NCBI RefSeq assembly: GCF_021130785.1
Contig: NW_025777481.1
Span: forward strand, 25,329 to 89,328
Direction of reading: 5' to 3'
DNA from: Homalodisca vitripennis
Taxonomy: Eukaryota > Arthropoda > Insecta > Hemiptera > Cicadellidae
Length of the DNA stretch: 64,000 nucleotides
The translations under genes were made by a program, and so were the position numbers. The notes below the pieces were generated by a model. It saw nothing but the letters and a program-made list of their open reading frames with translations, searched no databases and was not told the origin of the DNA. Below are positions 14,052 to 25,747 of this stretch, one piece after another. Within the stretch, counting starts at the first letter, position 1; every line of letters begins with the position of its first letter.

Positions 14052-14426
14052 GTACACTTTTATGTAAACTGTAGATGCCAGCACACCCCCAAGTTTGGGA
14101 AGGGTGGGAATGGGGCAGAATCTGGCTGAAATTGAAGTTGAGGAATTTTCATTAGACTGGGAGTTGGGAGAGAGTGGAAGAAAGGGCAGACAATGGCAAC
14201 GACGCGAGTCGGCTTGCCTTGAGGTCAGATTGGGTGACGACTGACAGACCAACTGTGGTGGAATGTGAAGCATGGGGAGGGGGAGGCATCGATCACGTGC
14301 TGAGGGGGGGTTGTAAGTGACCTTGACACAACAATGAATGAGTAGCACAGCTGACAGCTTACTGGTATGATACTAGGTGACTACTCTTTCTGCCTGTGTG
14401 CACTAATGCAGGAGTGATTACCCTGT
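14052..14426 (-). repeat. Dispersed repeat R, copy 1
   Basis: A sequence of about 370 bp, including CTGTAGATGCCAGCAC, TTGAGGTCAGATTGGGTGA and GGCATCGATCACGTG. It recurs inverted at 15195-15870 and again in this orientation at 16990-17645. It contains an open frame of 171 codons on the minus strand that runs on into the adjoining LINE piece. That frame is not preserved in the other copies, so it is probably not a gene. The class of the repeat is not recognised. Confidence 0.75.
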
Positions 14427-14740
14427 GATGTATATTGTCTTTAAAATAAATTTCCGGCTGAACCTAAAACTTGAGTATTAGGCCACATTATAATAAAGTA
14501 CATTAAAACTTAGTGACTTCAAATAGTGCTTGGCTATTTAATATACGTAAATATCTCGTAGTTTGAAATGTGGCTGTACTTTGAAAACTATTATCGTTCA
14601 CAGTGCCGCTTGGTGGTGAGTTACATCAATGGGCATTGCATATAAACCTTCTACGTGGAAAAATACATATGCATACATATTTTTATAATGATCGGTAAAT
14701 TCGTTTCTAGATCTATAAAGTACACACACACACATTATTT

Positions 14741-15102
14741 TATTTACGTATATTGCACCGCCACCAGGCACCGTTGCACGAGATAAAAGTTTTCAAAGCG
14801 CCTGGTCATTATAAACTGCAATTACGATACAGTTACGTATAATAAATAGCCAAGCACTATTTGAAGGCACTAAGAGTTGATGTATATTTGTCTTGAAAAT
14901 AAATTTCTGTTTAAACCTAAAGCTTGACTGTTAGACCACATTATAATAAAGTACATTTACGTATGAATATACATATACACTTTTGACAAATTTTCTTGAT
15001 TGTCGCAACATCTGCTTTGGATATACAATTCACTTGAACCAGAAGTTCTCATACACGATAAAAGCCTACAAGAACCTTTGTCAAGCCGCGGGAAACAGCT
15101 AG
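14741..15102 (+). mobile_element. Helitron-like unit, 3' part, ending CTAG
   Basis: It shares the internal text AATAGCCAAGCACTATTTGAAGGC, AACCTAAAGCTTGA and CATTATAATAAAGTACATT with the other units. It ends GCCGCGGGAAACAGCTAG followed by T. A CTAG end inserted before T suggests a Helitron-type element. No Rep/helicase coding sequence is present, so it would be non-autonomous. It forms the outer left arm of palindrome B. Confidence 0.55.
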
Positions 15103-15194
15103 TTAATGTTATAAAATAATGTAACCGTAGTAAATAAGAAAATTACCTTTCTTCCCCGGAGCCTTTCAAATGTTCATGCTATATAAAAAAAATG

Positions 15195-15870
15195 TTTCTA
15201 ACTTTAGGGCATTATTGAAGTGTCCTTTAGGTCGTAAACAGTTTAGAGCGCTAGGATGATGGCTGGGTAATCACTCCTGTATCAGTGTACACTGACAAAA
15301 AGAATAGTCACCTATTGACCTAGTATCATACCAGTCAGCTGTCACCTGGGCTATTTATTCATTGTTGCGTCAAGGTCATTTATAACCCTACCCTCACCCT
15401 GTGATCGATGCCTCCCCCTCCCTACGCTTCTCATTCCACCACACAGTTGGTCTGTCAGTCGTCACTCAATCTGACCTCAAGGCAAGCCGACTCACGTAGT
15501 TGCCATTGTCTGCCCTTTCTTCCACTCTCTCTCCCAGTCTAATGAAAATTCCACAACTCCAATTTCAGACAGATTCTGCCCCTTTCCCCCAACTTGGGGG
15601 GTGTGCTGGCATCTACAGCTTACACAGCGGTTTAAATTTTAGTGGCGCGACTGAAAAAGTCGTCTTGAAAACTTTTAGCATTTCTAGTGTACAGTCAAAA
15701 TATAGATTAATGAAGTAATAAAAATGGATATTGTGTTATGAACAACCTCTAACCCTCGAACTGGTGGTATCTGTTTCTGTACTGGCACCCTTTTTCAGCT
15801 GTTTGTAAGCTTTACATTAAACCGTTACATAGATCTCGAAATTCATGACATATACAACTTATTATATATC
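15195..15870 (+). repeat. Dispersed repeat R, copy 2
   Basis: Reverse complement of 16990-17645. Shared marks include GGGCATTATTGAAGTGT at the outer edge, TGGCTGGGTAATCACTCCTG, GAACTGGTGGTATCTG and TTTTTCAGCTGTTTGTAAG toward the centre. No open frame is shared between the copies. Confidence 0.8.
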
Positions 15871-15871
15871 A

Positions 15872-16215
15872 CTAACTGTTTCTCGCGACTTCGCGCGTTT
15901 TCGTAAGCTTTGCTCGTGTATGAGCACTTCTGGTTCAAATGAATTATAATTTCAACGCCACAATCAAGAAACTCTGTCAAAATTGTATGTTATAGGCATT
16001 GTACACGTACATGTATACAAAGTGATTTAACGCTCAAGCTTTAAGTTCAACCACTAAATTATTTTTAAGATTAATTTAATTAGAACTTGCCACCTTTAAA
16101 TACTGTTTTGCTATTTAATACACGTAACTGTCTCGTCATTGACGTTTATAATGTACAGGCGCTTTGAAAACGTTTATCTCCTGCAACACCGCCTGGTGGC
16201 GGTGGATGTGGGAAT
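15872..16215 (-). mobile_element. Helitron-like unit, minus orientation
   Basis: Begins ACTAACTGTTTCTCGCGAC, the complement of a ...GAAACAGTTAGT end, and continues through the family text (CTCAAGCTTTAAGTTCAACC; TTGAAAACGTTTAT; CCGCCTGGTGGCGG) to the central TA tract. Its 5' end is lost in the microsatellite. Confidence 0.5.
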
Positions 16216-16247
16216 ATATATATATGTGTGTGTATATATATAATATA

Positions 16248-16299
<52 letters not shown>
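16216..16299. repeat. (TA)n / (TG)n microsatellite at the palindrome centre
   Basis: Imperfect TATATA/TGTGTG tract of about 80 bp between the two inner Helitron-like units. Confidence 0.9.
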
Positions 16300-16302
<3 letters not shown>

Positions 16303-16983
16303 GAATCTTTGTATGTCCTTTATAGATTCAGAAACTAATTGACTGACCACTATGAAAATGTGTATGTATGTATGTGTGTTTTTCCACGTAGAAGTTTCAT
16401 ATGCTTGCCCATTGATGTAACTCACCACCAAGCGGAACTGTTAAAGATCAAATTAAGTCATTTTTATTTTGCCAGAACATTACAAGAAATGTATAGCAAT
16501 AGTCATGTTTTCTATAATTTGGAACAATCACTCCACATTGAGACCAGTCAAACATGCAGAAATTTTCAGTCGCACCACATTCACTCATGCCAATTTTCCC
16601 ATTTTCCAATGCCGGTTGTCAGTGTTCCAAGTGTAAGATAAAAATTTTCAAAATTACTACATACAACATTACTACTGCAATAATTATGAGATATTTACGT
16701 ATATTAAATAGCCAAGCACTGTTTGATGGCGCTAAGTTTTTATGTACATTTATATTAAAAATAAAGTTCTGGTTGAACCTAAAGCTTGAGTGTTAGGCCA
16801 CATTATAATAAAGTTCGTGTACGTGAACTATGGCTATAAACATACACTTTTGACAGATTTTCTTTATCGTGGTAACAAGGCAAACTCTACATCGGCGTTA
16901 AAAATATAATTCATTTGAACCAGGAAGTGCTCATACACCGGCAAAGCTTATGAAAAGCGTGCAAAGCCGCGGTAAACAGCTAA
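16294..16983 (+). mobile_element. Helitron-like unit, near full length
   Basis: Starts ATATATAAATGAATCTTTGTA and has CACCACCAAGCGG, AATAGCCAAGCACTGTT, ACCTAAAGCTTGAGTGTTAG and an end GCCGCGGTAAACAGCTAA. The last four bases are CTAA instead of CTAG. It is the longest copy in the window (about 690 bp) and has no coding region. Confidence 0.55.
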
Positions 16984-16989
16984 TGATAT

Positions 16990-17645
16990 ATTATAATAAG
17001 TTGTATGTTTGAGGACTTTTGAGAAATGTGTAACAGTTCAATATAAATCTTACAAACAGCTGAAAAAGGGGCGCCATTACAGGAGCAGACACCACCAGTT
17101 CGAGGGGTAGATGTTGTTCATAACCAAATATACATTTTTAGTACTTGATTGTTCTATATTATGTTTTGGCTGCACACTAGAAGTGCACTAGGTGTTCTTG
17201 CCAAGTCGCGCCACTGAAATTTACACCGCTGTGTAAACTGTAGATGCCAGCACATCCCCACGTGTTGGGGGAGAATCTGGCTGAAATTGAAGTTGAGGAA
17301 TTTTCATTAGACTGGAAGAGAGAGTGGAAGAAAGGGCAGACAATGGCAACGACGCGAGTCGCCTTGCCTTGAGGTCAGATTGGGTGACGACTGACAGACC
17401 AACTGAGTGGTGGAATGTGGGGAGGGGGAGGCATCGATCACGTGTTGAGGAGGGTTATAAGTGACCTTGACACAACAATGAATGAGTAGCACAGCTGACA
17501 GCTTACCGGTTTGTCACTAGGTCACTAGGTGATTATTCTTTCTGTCTATGTACACTAATACAGGAGTGATTACCCAGCCACCAACTTAGCACTCCAAACT
17601 GTTTACGACCTACTAAAGCACACTTCAATAATGCCCTAAATTTAT
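16990..17645 (-). repeat. Dispersed repeat R, copy 3
   Basis: Reverse complement of 15195-15870 and the same orientation as 14052-14426. It forms the right arm partner in palindrome B. Confidence 0.8.
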
Positions 17646-17741
17646 AAATATTATTCTTATATATTATGAATATTTGGAAGAATAATCATTCATTTATTTA
17701 TTACGATTCAAATGGCTACACACCGTTTTATATATAATTAA

Positions 17742-18108
17742 CTAGCTATTTCCCGCAGCTTCGCACGCTTTTCGTAATTTGTACCCGTTTCTGAGGACTT
17801 CTGGTTCAAGTGAATTATATTTCCAATTTCCGATGTAGAGTTTTATCTTGTTGCCACGATCAAGAAAATCTGTCAAAAGTGTATGTTTATAGCCATTGTA
17901 CACGTACATATACTTTGGTATAATGTGATCTAACACTCAAGCTTTAGGTTCAACCAGGAATTTATTGTAAAGACAAATATACATAAAAAAAACTTAGCGC
18001 CTTCAAATAGTGCTTGGTTATTTAATATACGTAACTGTATCGTAATTGCAGTTTATAATATGCAGGCACTTTGAAAACTTTTGTCTTGCAACGCTGCCTG
18101 GTGGTGGT
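17742..18108 (-). mobile_element. Helitron-like unit, outer right arm
   Basis: Begins CTAGCTATTTCCCGCAGC (complement of a ...GGGAAATAGCTAG end) and runs to CTGCCTGGTGGTGG, then abuts the LINE fragment. Mirror partner of 14741-15102. Confidence 0.6.
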
Positions 18109-18456
18109 GGGTCGAAACTCCCGTCGGAAAATAGACTTTAATCGAGTACCTCTTGGAACTGCAAAATCAACGTTGTTTAGGAGACCATGACAATCCAGTA
18201 GTCCGTAGATAAAGTTGACAGTAGACAAGTCGCAACAGGAGTTAGTAAGTAAGGTTCCAAGTATTCTGATAAAACGGAGCTGAACTCTATTCAGCATATC
18301 AACGTGTCTAATCTGACAAGAACGTAGCAAGGAAAAAATATGCGGCGTCCAGGCAACTGATATTTTCCCGTGGTGGATAAAGAGTAAGGCCCCATTTTGT
18401 TCCTTAAAAAGTGTTTGACCTGTTACTTTCTTGAGAACGATCTTTAAGCAGTACAT
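18109..18456 (-). pseudogene. LINE C-terminal fragment, second copy
   Basis: Minus-strand residues HGKISVAWTPHIF and DMLNRVQLRFIRILG match the copy at 13755-14050. They are followed by LLDCHGLLNNVDFAVPRGT, typical of the region after the palm/thumb in jockey/CR1-like reverse transcriptases. It lacks the catalytic motifs and is truncated on both sides. Confidence 0.75.
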
Positions 18457-18840
18457 GTCACAAATGCTGAATTATTTAAATAATAATAATCATAATTTAC
18501 TAAAAAATGTAATTGAAAAAGAACGACTTATGGATATAGTTTATCTTCGATCAATCTAGATCTAAGACAGACTATTCTGTTTAAGACTTTGAAAAGAACG
18601 TTCCACTGAGAAGTTAGATACAGCTGACTACATACAAAGCAATCGCTAGTTAGGCTAATAGCCTACGTAGGAACAGCTATGTCAATGTTTGGGAAAAGTT
18701 CAGGAAAGTGAAAGATCATGGTTGGTGGATTGTCCTTCTTACCACCATTATTCAAAAGGACAGAACATTGTATAGGCTATAGCCATTGTGATTAATCACT
18801 CATTGTGTATTTATTACAACTGAAGGTATTTTGATAAAAC
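18457..18840. other. No gene seen
   Basis: AT-rich gap between the LINE fragment and the hAT-like element. Confidence 0.5.
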
Positions 18841-21550
18841 CAGGATGGCCACCCAACCGGGAATTTAACGGACCGGGAAGAAACTGGGAATAAGCCGGGA
18901 ATTTAACGGACCGGGAAACCGGGAATAAGCCGGGAATTTAACGGACCGGGAAACACTGGGAATAGGCCGGGAATTTTTCTGAGAACCGAGAAAATTTAAA
19001 AAATAACTTTTCCCTTAAAGAACTTATAAAATCAAGGCATAATTTTGCAGCTTCTTGAAATCAAGAACTGACTAATCACGAAACATCGTAATTTACGCGA
19101 CGTGGCTCGTGAAATTGTGAATGAAGATCGACATATATTCGTGAGCTTACATCTGACGCCGGTTGCTCTAAGGTTACCTCTACTAGAGTAGTGAGTATAT
19201 CTTGATTAGTTTTACTCCTGTGCCGTGGCAAGCCTCCGCCCCCCCCCCCCCGCCAAAGAAAACGTAATAATGCATTGGACAATTAAAATCGGCCGACCGA
19301 TCGTTTTTGACCGGCACTAAACGAGTGGTACGCTTTAAGAGGTAAAGCGGGAGAGCGGTAGTAACCACGATACAAATGGGTTTTTTGTACTTAAGTATTA
19401 TTCAGTCGCCTAAGTGGGTTCTCCGGACGAAGTTATCCAACTCTTATTCTTTAGAGAAAATAGTGTTGTGGAAAGACGTGTGTTAGATAGAGAGCACAGG
19501 CCTAAAATGTAAAATGTTTGACGGTTTAATAAGAGGTGCAGCCCGGGTTTTTGAGTACACCAGAATGTCAGTTGGATCTATACAAAGCTTAATAAGATAC
19601 CTTTTGGGTAAGAAATAAGTGGGTTAGTTACAACGAGTAACGTCGAGAAGGGGGCCTTTGCGTTCTGGTGTACAGCAAAAACAGAATGAGCTGAGGATTG
19701 AGCGGCAGGAGAGAAACATTCAATGTTAAGAATTGGCGGCGGATAAGCGCCATCGTGTGGTACTGCCCTGCCGCTCATGTCTGCCATGGCTTGTGTCGGG
19801 TGTTCCCCATATGTACAACACAAACATTAAACTTGTCCGCCCAATCTAGCGCTCACCGCCCACAGCTAACCGCTCGTATCGTGACCGAGGCCTCGGTTGG
19901 CCTATGAACGATTTGCTCCTCACACACGCTCCGATTGTCATCAAATTACACAGGTCAAAACAAATGAAGTGATGTTATGTTTTGATATAACGGTCACATC
20001 CAAATCTCGACTGAACTGCGTTTACACCGGCAAAAATGTGTCCAACTAAACATCGTTATTCTAAACGGGCGCAAGAGCTCTCGCGAGCGTTGCCGCAATC
20101 AGTGCCGGACAGTTGGTTACAAGAACTGGAGAACAGTGTCGGCTATTAAAATGTTAAGTTGTAAACATCGCGGAGACATCACTGTCGTGTGTGAACAGAC
20201 TTCGTCTTGACTTCCGGAACAACCAGCGATACAACTGTGGCAGGTACTTGCGACAGTTCTCGTGAGTAAAATTGCTCATCTTGTTCACATTATACTACAG
20301 TAGTTGTGCAAGTTCTCTCGCAAGTTTACTTGCCAGAGTAAACACAAGTTAATGTTGTTGCCAGTCTACAAGCGGCAGACGGCCAGATGATCGCATCAGC
20401 CACGCTCATCAGTTTTCGTCAGAAATCCTGTCAGTTCTCCGATCAACTATTTACCGGAACGACTTCTACGCACATATGACGATCGTTCGGACGATTCGAA
20501 CTGTTCAAAAACCAAATAGTCCAACGTGCATGAGGATCTTTATGTATTGTTGTTTCGTAGTCCTTGACTGTAATGTAACTGACTAGAACTTTAACTAGAA
20601 AATAGAAATTATAGCAACAGAAAAACGTAATTTATAAATAATATTATAATTGAAGTTAGTGTTCTCTGTGTCTATATCTTTCAACGCTAGCGTGTCTGCT
20701 AGTTGTATGCGCGGACTTTAGCTCCTCGATAGTAAATAGACGATCGCTAATTTGTATTTTATCCGTACTTCGTACTTGGCGCAGTTGTAAATAAATATAT
20801 TCTATATAAATATACATCCATTTCTTGTTTACGTAAAGTAATATATTCTGGAAGCTCATTTTATAACCTACCATTTCTATTACTTGAAAAGGAAAAATGA
20901 CTTGGAATTTTAAATATATTCATTTCCCTGCTTCTCTGCAAATTCATTTGAAATAACGTGGTATTCTTAGGCTTCCCTCTCCCCCATAAAAGATAAATTA
21001 CGTAAGTAAAGTCCATGTGAAAGTATTTGGTTCATTTGTTGATTGTACTGAACCGACCTTGTGTACCGGCTAAATCATTGTCTCGTACCGGAAGTTCGTC
21101 CACAACTAGAGCTCTGACCCTCAATACTGGGCTGCAGGCTGCCCCACGGTAGCGTTTGTGTTGGTGTTTATTTGTTATCTTTGTATTTCCGAATTGGATA
21201 CATGTATTTTCTAAACATCACAAAAAGGAACGTTATTAGGTATACACAATGTTATGTCGACACATCGAAAGACACAAATATAAAAACTAAAGAGCTTAAA
21301 ATAGGTGATAGCGATAAATCGTCACCGACTTTCTCGCATATCGCTAGCGACGAAATGCTAGAGCACCGCAGTTTTGTGACATCTTGCAAATACTGATAGT
21401 GACGATAAAAACGTTTTCGTTGCACTTGGCGTAAGGGTTAAATACAGTACTACAATTGTCTATTTGGTTTGAAAATAGACTGCATAATCGGAAATTTTCG
21501 ACCGGGAAAAAACCCGGGATTTGAAAAGAGGTTTTGAATGTGCCACCTTG
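18841..21550. mobile_element. Probable non-autonomous hAT-like element
   Basis: The left end CAGGATGGCCACCCAACCGG and the right end TGCCACCTTG (complement CAAGGTGGCA) resemble hAT termini of the CAGGGTGGCCAC type. CCGGGAA motifs lie just inside both ends (18857-18975 and 21502-21520). The flanks are GATAAAAC and TAAAACGT, which share TAAAAC but are not a perfect 8-bp duplication. The interior is more GC-rich than the flanks (notably 19690-20500), includes a C run at 19237-19251, and encodes no transposase motif that I can see. Two independent insertions could also explain the two ends. Confidence 0.5.
18857..18977. repeat. Short tandem repeat, 35-38 bp, three copies
   Basis: Each unit begins CCGGGAATTTAACGGACCGG and ends GGGAATAAG or a variant. 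Lies just inside the left end of the hAT-like element, where repeated transposase-binding motifs are common. Confidence 0.85.
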
Positions 21551-22190
21551 TAAAACGTAATAGTATTAGAAAAAAAACTTTGATCATGAAGTATACCTAA
21601 CTCGAGTTGGTCAAAGTAAAAATTGCAAGGTGGGGAAGTCAGGTAACAAAAGATCATTGTGATGTGGCGGGTTAGGTTATGATACATAGGTTATGTTAAG
21701 TAACGATGCGTTAGTTTCGGTTAAGTTAGATTAGGTAATATGTTTCGTATGTTCTTAAACACGACCTTATAAAGCAACTGATGATGAATTCACTGAATTC
21801 GAAATGTATATACAAATACTTTATATGCGTTGAGTATTTCTACTTGACTTGCTTCCTTTCCATAATTCATTGCTTCTTGGTTATTTGGAACTGGCCTGCC
21901 AAAAAGGTGGGCAAATCCTTTGCCTTTTTGTGCCTCATACAAACATGTCATAGCAATGACTTCTGAATTTCAGAAAAAATATATTTGTTTACCTGCTACT
22001 TTAGTCCCGTCTAAAAGAATACTTTTCTACTGCAGGTTTTTTCGCCAATGGTCATAGAAATAGATTGAAGCTAAGAACCTCAATCATATTTTGTTTTTTA
22101 CACAACGTGAAATAAATATTCATTTTTGTCTTTATGGTTTACAAATGTATTTATTTAATGAATATTTGTAAAATTGTAGTAAATAAATAA
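21551..22190. other. No gene seen
   Basis: AT-rich sequence with no recognisable coding, RNA or transposon signal. Confidence 0.5.
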
Positions 22191-22240
<50 letters not shown>

Positions 22241-22325
22241 GTAAGTAACTGCTCCCTTTCTGACGATTTCTATACGAAAGCGCTACCTTTCTGACGATCC
22301 TGGCCCATTCTGACGCTCATCAGAA
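22191..22325. repeat. (TA)n tract plus TTTCTGACGAT repeat motif
   Basis: About 45 bp of TA repeats are followed by two copies of CCTTTCTGACGAT and the text CTCATCAGAATAGGACA. The same combination, with the TA tract on the other side, occurs at 56683-56835 (CCCTTTCTGACGACTC; ACTCATCAGAATAGGACA), so this is a dispersed family. Confidence 0.75.
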
Positions 22326-22329
22326 TAGG

Positions 22330-25250
22330 ACATGGCAGTTATTAATTTTATAAACGGAACTACGTATCCACGATTTTTATTATATGTTTTATGTTGTTTA
22401 ATGACTTTGAACTATTTCTATGTTTTTACTTTATTCTTCAAAAGTAATAAGACTCTTTATCCCTGAATAATTACGCCATGTTTTTCAGTTCTTGGACATA
22501 AGAGAAAATAAAGTATTGTATTGAGTTGCACATTTCTTCAATGCATTGCATTAAAATTAGTAGATACAAAATAAATACAAGCTATGTTTTCTTAGCTTAC
22601 AAAGACCTACTGTTTCATACTTCTTATAGATACACCTCCTCCCCTACAGCTCATAAGTAGTAAACACATGTAAACAAAGTTATTTGGATAAATTTATTAT
22701 TGATAAACAATCGAAATCGGGGAATGAAAATGACACTTCTGACCATCCCCACACTTATCGTGATTAAGTTTGGGATTTTTTGTGAAGCCTCTTTTAAATG
22801 TAATAAATATCGAATTCGATAAAAATGCATACACCTACAAGGTATTTGACTGAGCGCCATTTAAGCTTAACTTTCATCATTATATCTCGAGAGCTGATTG
22901 AGCTCCAAACTTGGAATTTTAGATATTTTTATGCCATTCAGTGTACTGGCAAAATTGATTTATGCCTGTCTGTTTGTCTTTCGCAAAGATATTTTGAAAA
23001 CGAAATAAATGTCTTATAGACTTTGATGATGTATGAAGCTTCATTTCTAAATAGATATCACATTGTTACTCTTACAAAATCTTACAGGGAATTTGGCTGA
23101 GCGACAGCAGTCTCATGTAGCCCAGGTCTTTTTAGTACAGGTCTTACAGTCTAAACCAGCACTTAGGACATTGAGGCCGCGTGCAGGTAGTTGCGTCCTT
23201 CAGCTGCAGGCGCGTTTTGTAATTCAAATTGATTATACCTATGAAATAGGTTTTTTTCATACACTGTTAAGGTTTGATTTGTATAAATGCACTTTGAAAG
23301 TATTAATTGATTAAGTTAGCTTATAACGTTTACCATTGAAAAATATGATATATTACCACATCTCTTTAGTCAACAAACCTCAGATATACCGATTATCTGA
23401 AAGTGTAAATTAAAAACTATTATTAGAAGTTGTGAACCAGTAGTTTATAACCTAATAAACAATACATATATAATATATCTTTACAGTAAATGCGATTAAG
23501 ACTTCAATGTCCGAGTGTTCATAGTTTACATTTAGTTTAAATAATCTATATATCCTAATGGTCAAAATGATGCAATGATAAAAACTATTGATTGCATAAA
23601 TCATAAATATATTTGGACTTTCATATTTACTTTTTATTTTATAAACTCCAATGAGTAGTTTTATAGTACCCATCGATACCTAGACCTATAGTGTTGCCGC
23701 ATTTTTACCAGTCCTGTTTTGCACGTGATTATATAAATAGTCTAAATATTAGATTTCTTGTATCTTTGGATACTTATAGCCTATAAACCACTTTAAGCAT
23801 ACGATTTTAGGCTTAAAAAATACAACTGCATTAGGAATGGTCAAACATATTTACAGCGTTTATATCTTTGTACTGCGAGATACCTGTATACGGAAATTGT
23901 TAATATACATACAGGTACTTAGGTCCCATTAAGGTGGTGCAATAAGGCTGTTGGTATTATGATACCCCTGATGCTATTTCTAAATGCAGAAATATTTGTT
24001 ATTTGTCTAAAAATGGTAGGAATGTGAAGCATAATTTTGGACATTATAACATGGCCCACAGAAAAACTCTTGAAAATAAAAATAAGAACCTTTACAGAAG
24101 GCTATACATAAAAAATAACTAGATAGTGAAATTTCTATTTATAATAATGTCATCTCCTTATGTCATAAATTAATAACGGTCACTCCCTGAAGCTTGTCTT
24201 ATTTGCGTAGACTACTATAACAATTTTTCATGTTTATGTTCAGCGGTTTATTTGGGACATTACAGAATTGTTTACATTTTGAACTTTCCATACCTGCAAT
24301 TCCTAGTGGACTGATTAAAAATATTTTTATAAAACTGTTACTTTGAAAAAATTATTCCGCTTTTCAAATTTATTTAATTTTTTGTACACAGTTAAACAGA
24401 ATTGTACATTAAAATATTGTAAGGTGATCCTAATATCGGTACTTTGTAGGTCAATACTATCCTCCAATGAAATAATTTGGCTAGATCTTTCTAATTATGT
24501 TGCCGTCACCCATAATCCCCTTCAAACGAGTAGAAATGAAATATTTTTCTGACACGCCTCTGCAGCCTACAGGAAGGCACTACTATGATGCATCTATATA
24601 AAACTTTCCCTACTATGACCATTCTATGCTTAAAGGTGGATTAGCATTTGATGTTTGAGTATGGTTCCTTGTAGTGTTTAAAATATATTGGGTTACTTTG
24701 GGATTATACCAACCACACCAGTATGAACAACACAAAAATATAAATTTAAAGAAACAAAGATGATAGAACGAAAAAACAACTCTTCAACGCTTAAACTTTT
24801 TTCAATGAACTTAGAACGTCATAAAACGATGTAGTTAAGTAACAGAACTAAAATTCCATCAATCAACAAGCATTTCCAGTTATTGTGATCGGTATTGTTG
24901 TCGCTGTTATCTTATCTTTCTTGAGAATCCCGATTACGGCAGGCCGCGCGGCATCACATGATTATTTAAGTTTTTTGCACGGTACATAATTGCCTTTCCA
25001 TTACAATTCAATTTATATTTCTGATCAGCCCCTCTAGAATTTGATATTTTACAGATAGGTACTACCTCGAGAGATGTTTTTCTTTCGTTGAGGCACTCGC
25101 ATTTTGGGTGGCGGAGTGTAATCAAGAATAAAAACAAGTTTTGTGTGTTTTTTCTCAATTAAGAGTTTAGTTCTTGTTTAGTAATGTTTGTTTTTGTTGA
25201 ATTTTTGTGTTTGGAGAAATGTAGGTGTAAAACACAGAAGTACAACAAAG
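22330..25250. other. AT-rich non-coding stretch
   Basis: No gene is supported. The segment at about 22930-23060 (GCCTGTCTGTTTGTCTTTCGC) resembles the start of common insect dispersed repeats. 24940-25160 is slightly richer in GC but shows no motif. Confidence 0.45.
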
Positions 25251-25254
25251 CGAC

Positions 25255-25310
25255 GCACCAGCTGAACGGGCGGCGAGACTCTGCAATCACGTTTATCTAC
25301 TAGACCGCTC
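25255..25310 (-). repeat. Possible tRNA-derived SINE head
   Basis: The minus strand reads GTCGAGCGGTCTAG, then GATTGCAGAGTCTCGC, then GCCCGTTC. This resembles the D-arm, anticodon-arm and T-arm of SINEs of the type GTCGAGCGG...TGCAGAGTCTCG. Box B is poor. It is not a functional tRNA. Confidence 0.3.
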
Positions 25311-25747
25311 GACTTTGACTTCTGTCTGAGGATAGGGAGGGGTTTGCGATAAGACAATTCCTGTTTCATATGGACGAAATATTGTTCTACGCTAATCTAG
25401 TAATCAGTAGAAGCAAGATGTCAAATAACGATTCATGTCTGGATGTGGTCGTTATAATCGCAAAGTACCATTTATATTGTATTGTTGTACAATCAATATT
25501 GCTTAGGTTTACTTTTAAAACTAACTGTCTTTAGCGAGAAATGCCTCGGTATTGATTGATAATAGCTCAAAAGGTTATGAATTTGTATAAACAAAACTGT
25601 ATAAGAGAATTTATTTAATGGTTTAAGACAACTGATTTTATAGTATGTTACCATTGGTAAAAAGGCAGAATTTTCCCAGTGAAAATTGTTATCTTTAGGA
25701 AGACTGAAGTAACTGCAGATTATGATAGTGTTACCAATATATCCAAT

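Larger units (their letters stand above)
13344..14732. repeat. Palindrome A: inverted Helitron-like arms around a LINE fragment
   Basis: The left arm (13344-13675) and the right arm (14427-14732) are reverse complements along their length. Shared marks are AATAGCCAAGCACTATT at 13570 against its complement near 14525, and TTATAATGTGGTCTAATA at 13615 against its complement near 14480. The spacer of about 750 bp holds a minus-strand LINE fragment and a minus-oriented copy of dispersed repeat R. The left arm begins with TC preceded by A (TCTATATATAAATGAATG), as Helitron 5' ends do. The arms have diverged by many substitutions, so the structure is old. Confidence 0.8.
14741..18108. repeat. Palindrome B: 3.4-kb inverted duplication centred near 16.25 kb
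   Basis: The order of units is mirror-symmetric. Helitron-like + (14741-15102), R + (15195-15870) and Helitron-like - (15872-16215) lie on one side. After a (TA)n centre come Helitron-like + (16294-16983), R - (16990-17645) and Helitron-like - (17742-18108). The spacers between units (15103-15194 and 17646-17741) are also similar as reverse complements (both contain CTTCC-AAAT-TTCAT-ATATAA in order), so the arms are duplicates and not independent insertions. The right inner arm carries about 200 bp extra (16440-16660). Confidence 0.7.

Noticed and set aside
13833..14348. 171-codon minus-strand open frame as a gene
   Set aside because: It joins a LINE fragment to repeat R, and the frame is not kept in the other R copies.
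16174..16431. Open frame rich in Ile/Tyr repeats on the minus strand
   Set aside because: It is the translation of a (TA)n microsatellite. The same applies to the frames at 56723-57064.
18833..21558. Perfect 8-bp target duplication around the hAT-like element
   Set aside because: The flanks GATAAAAC and TAAAACGT share only a 6-base core in shifted register, so it is not claimed.
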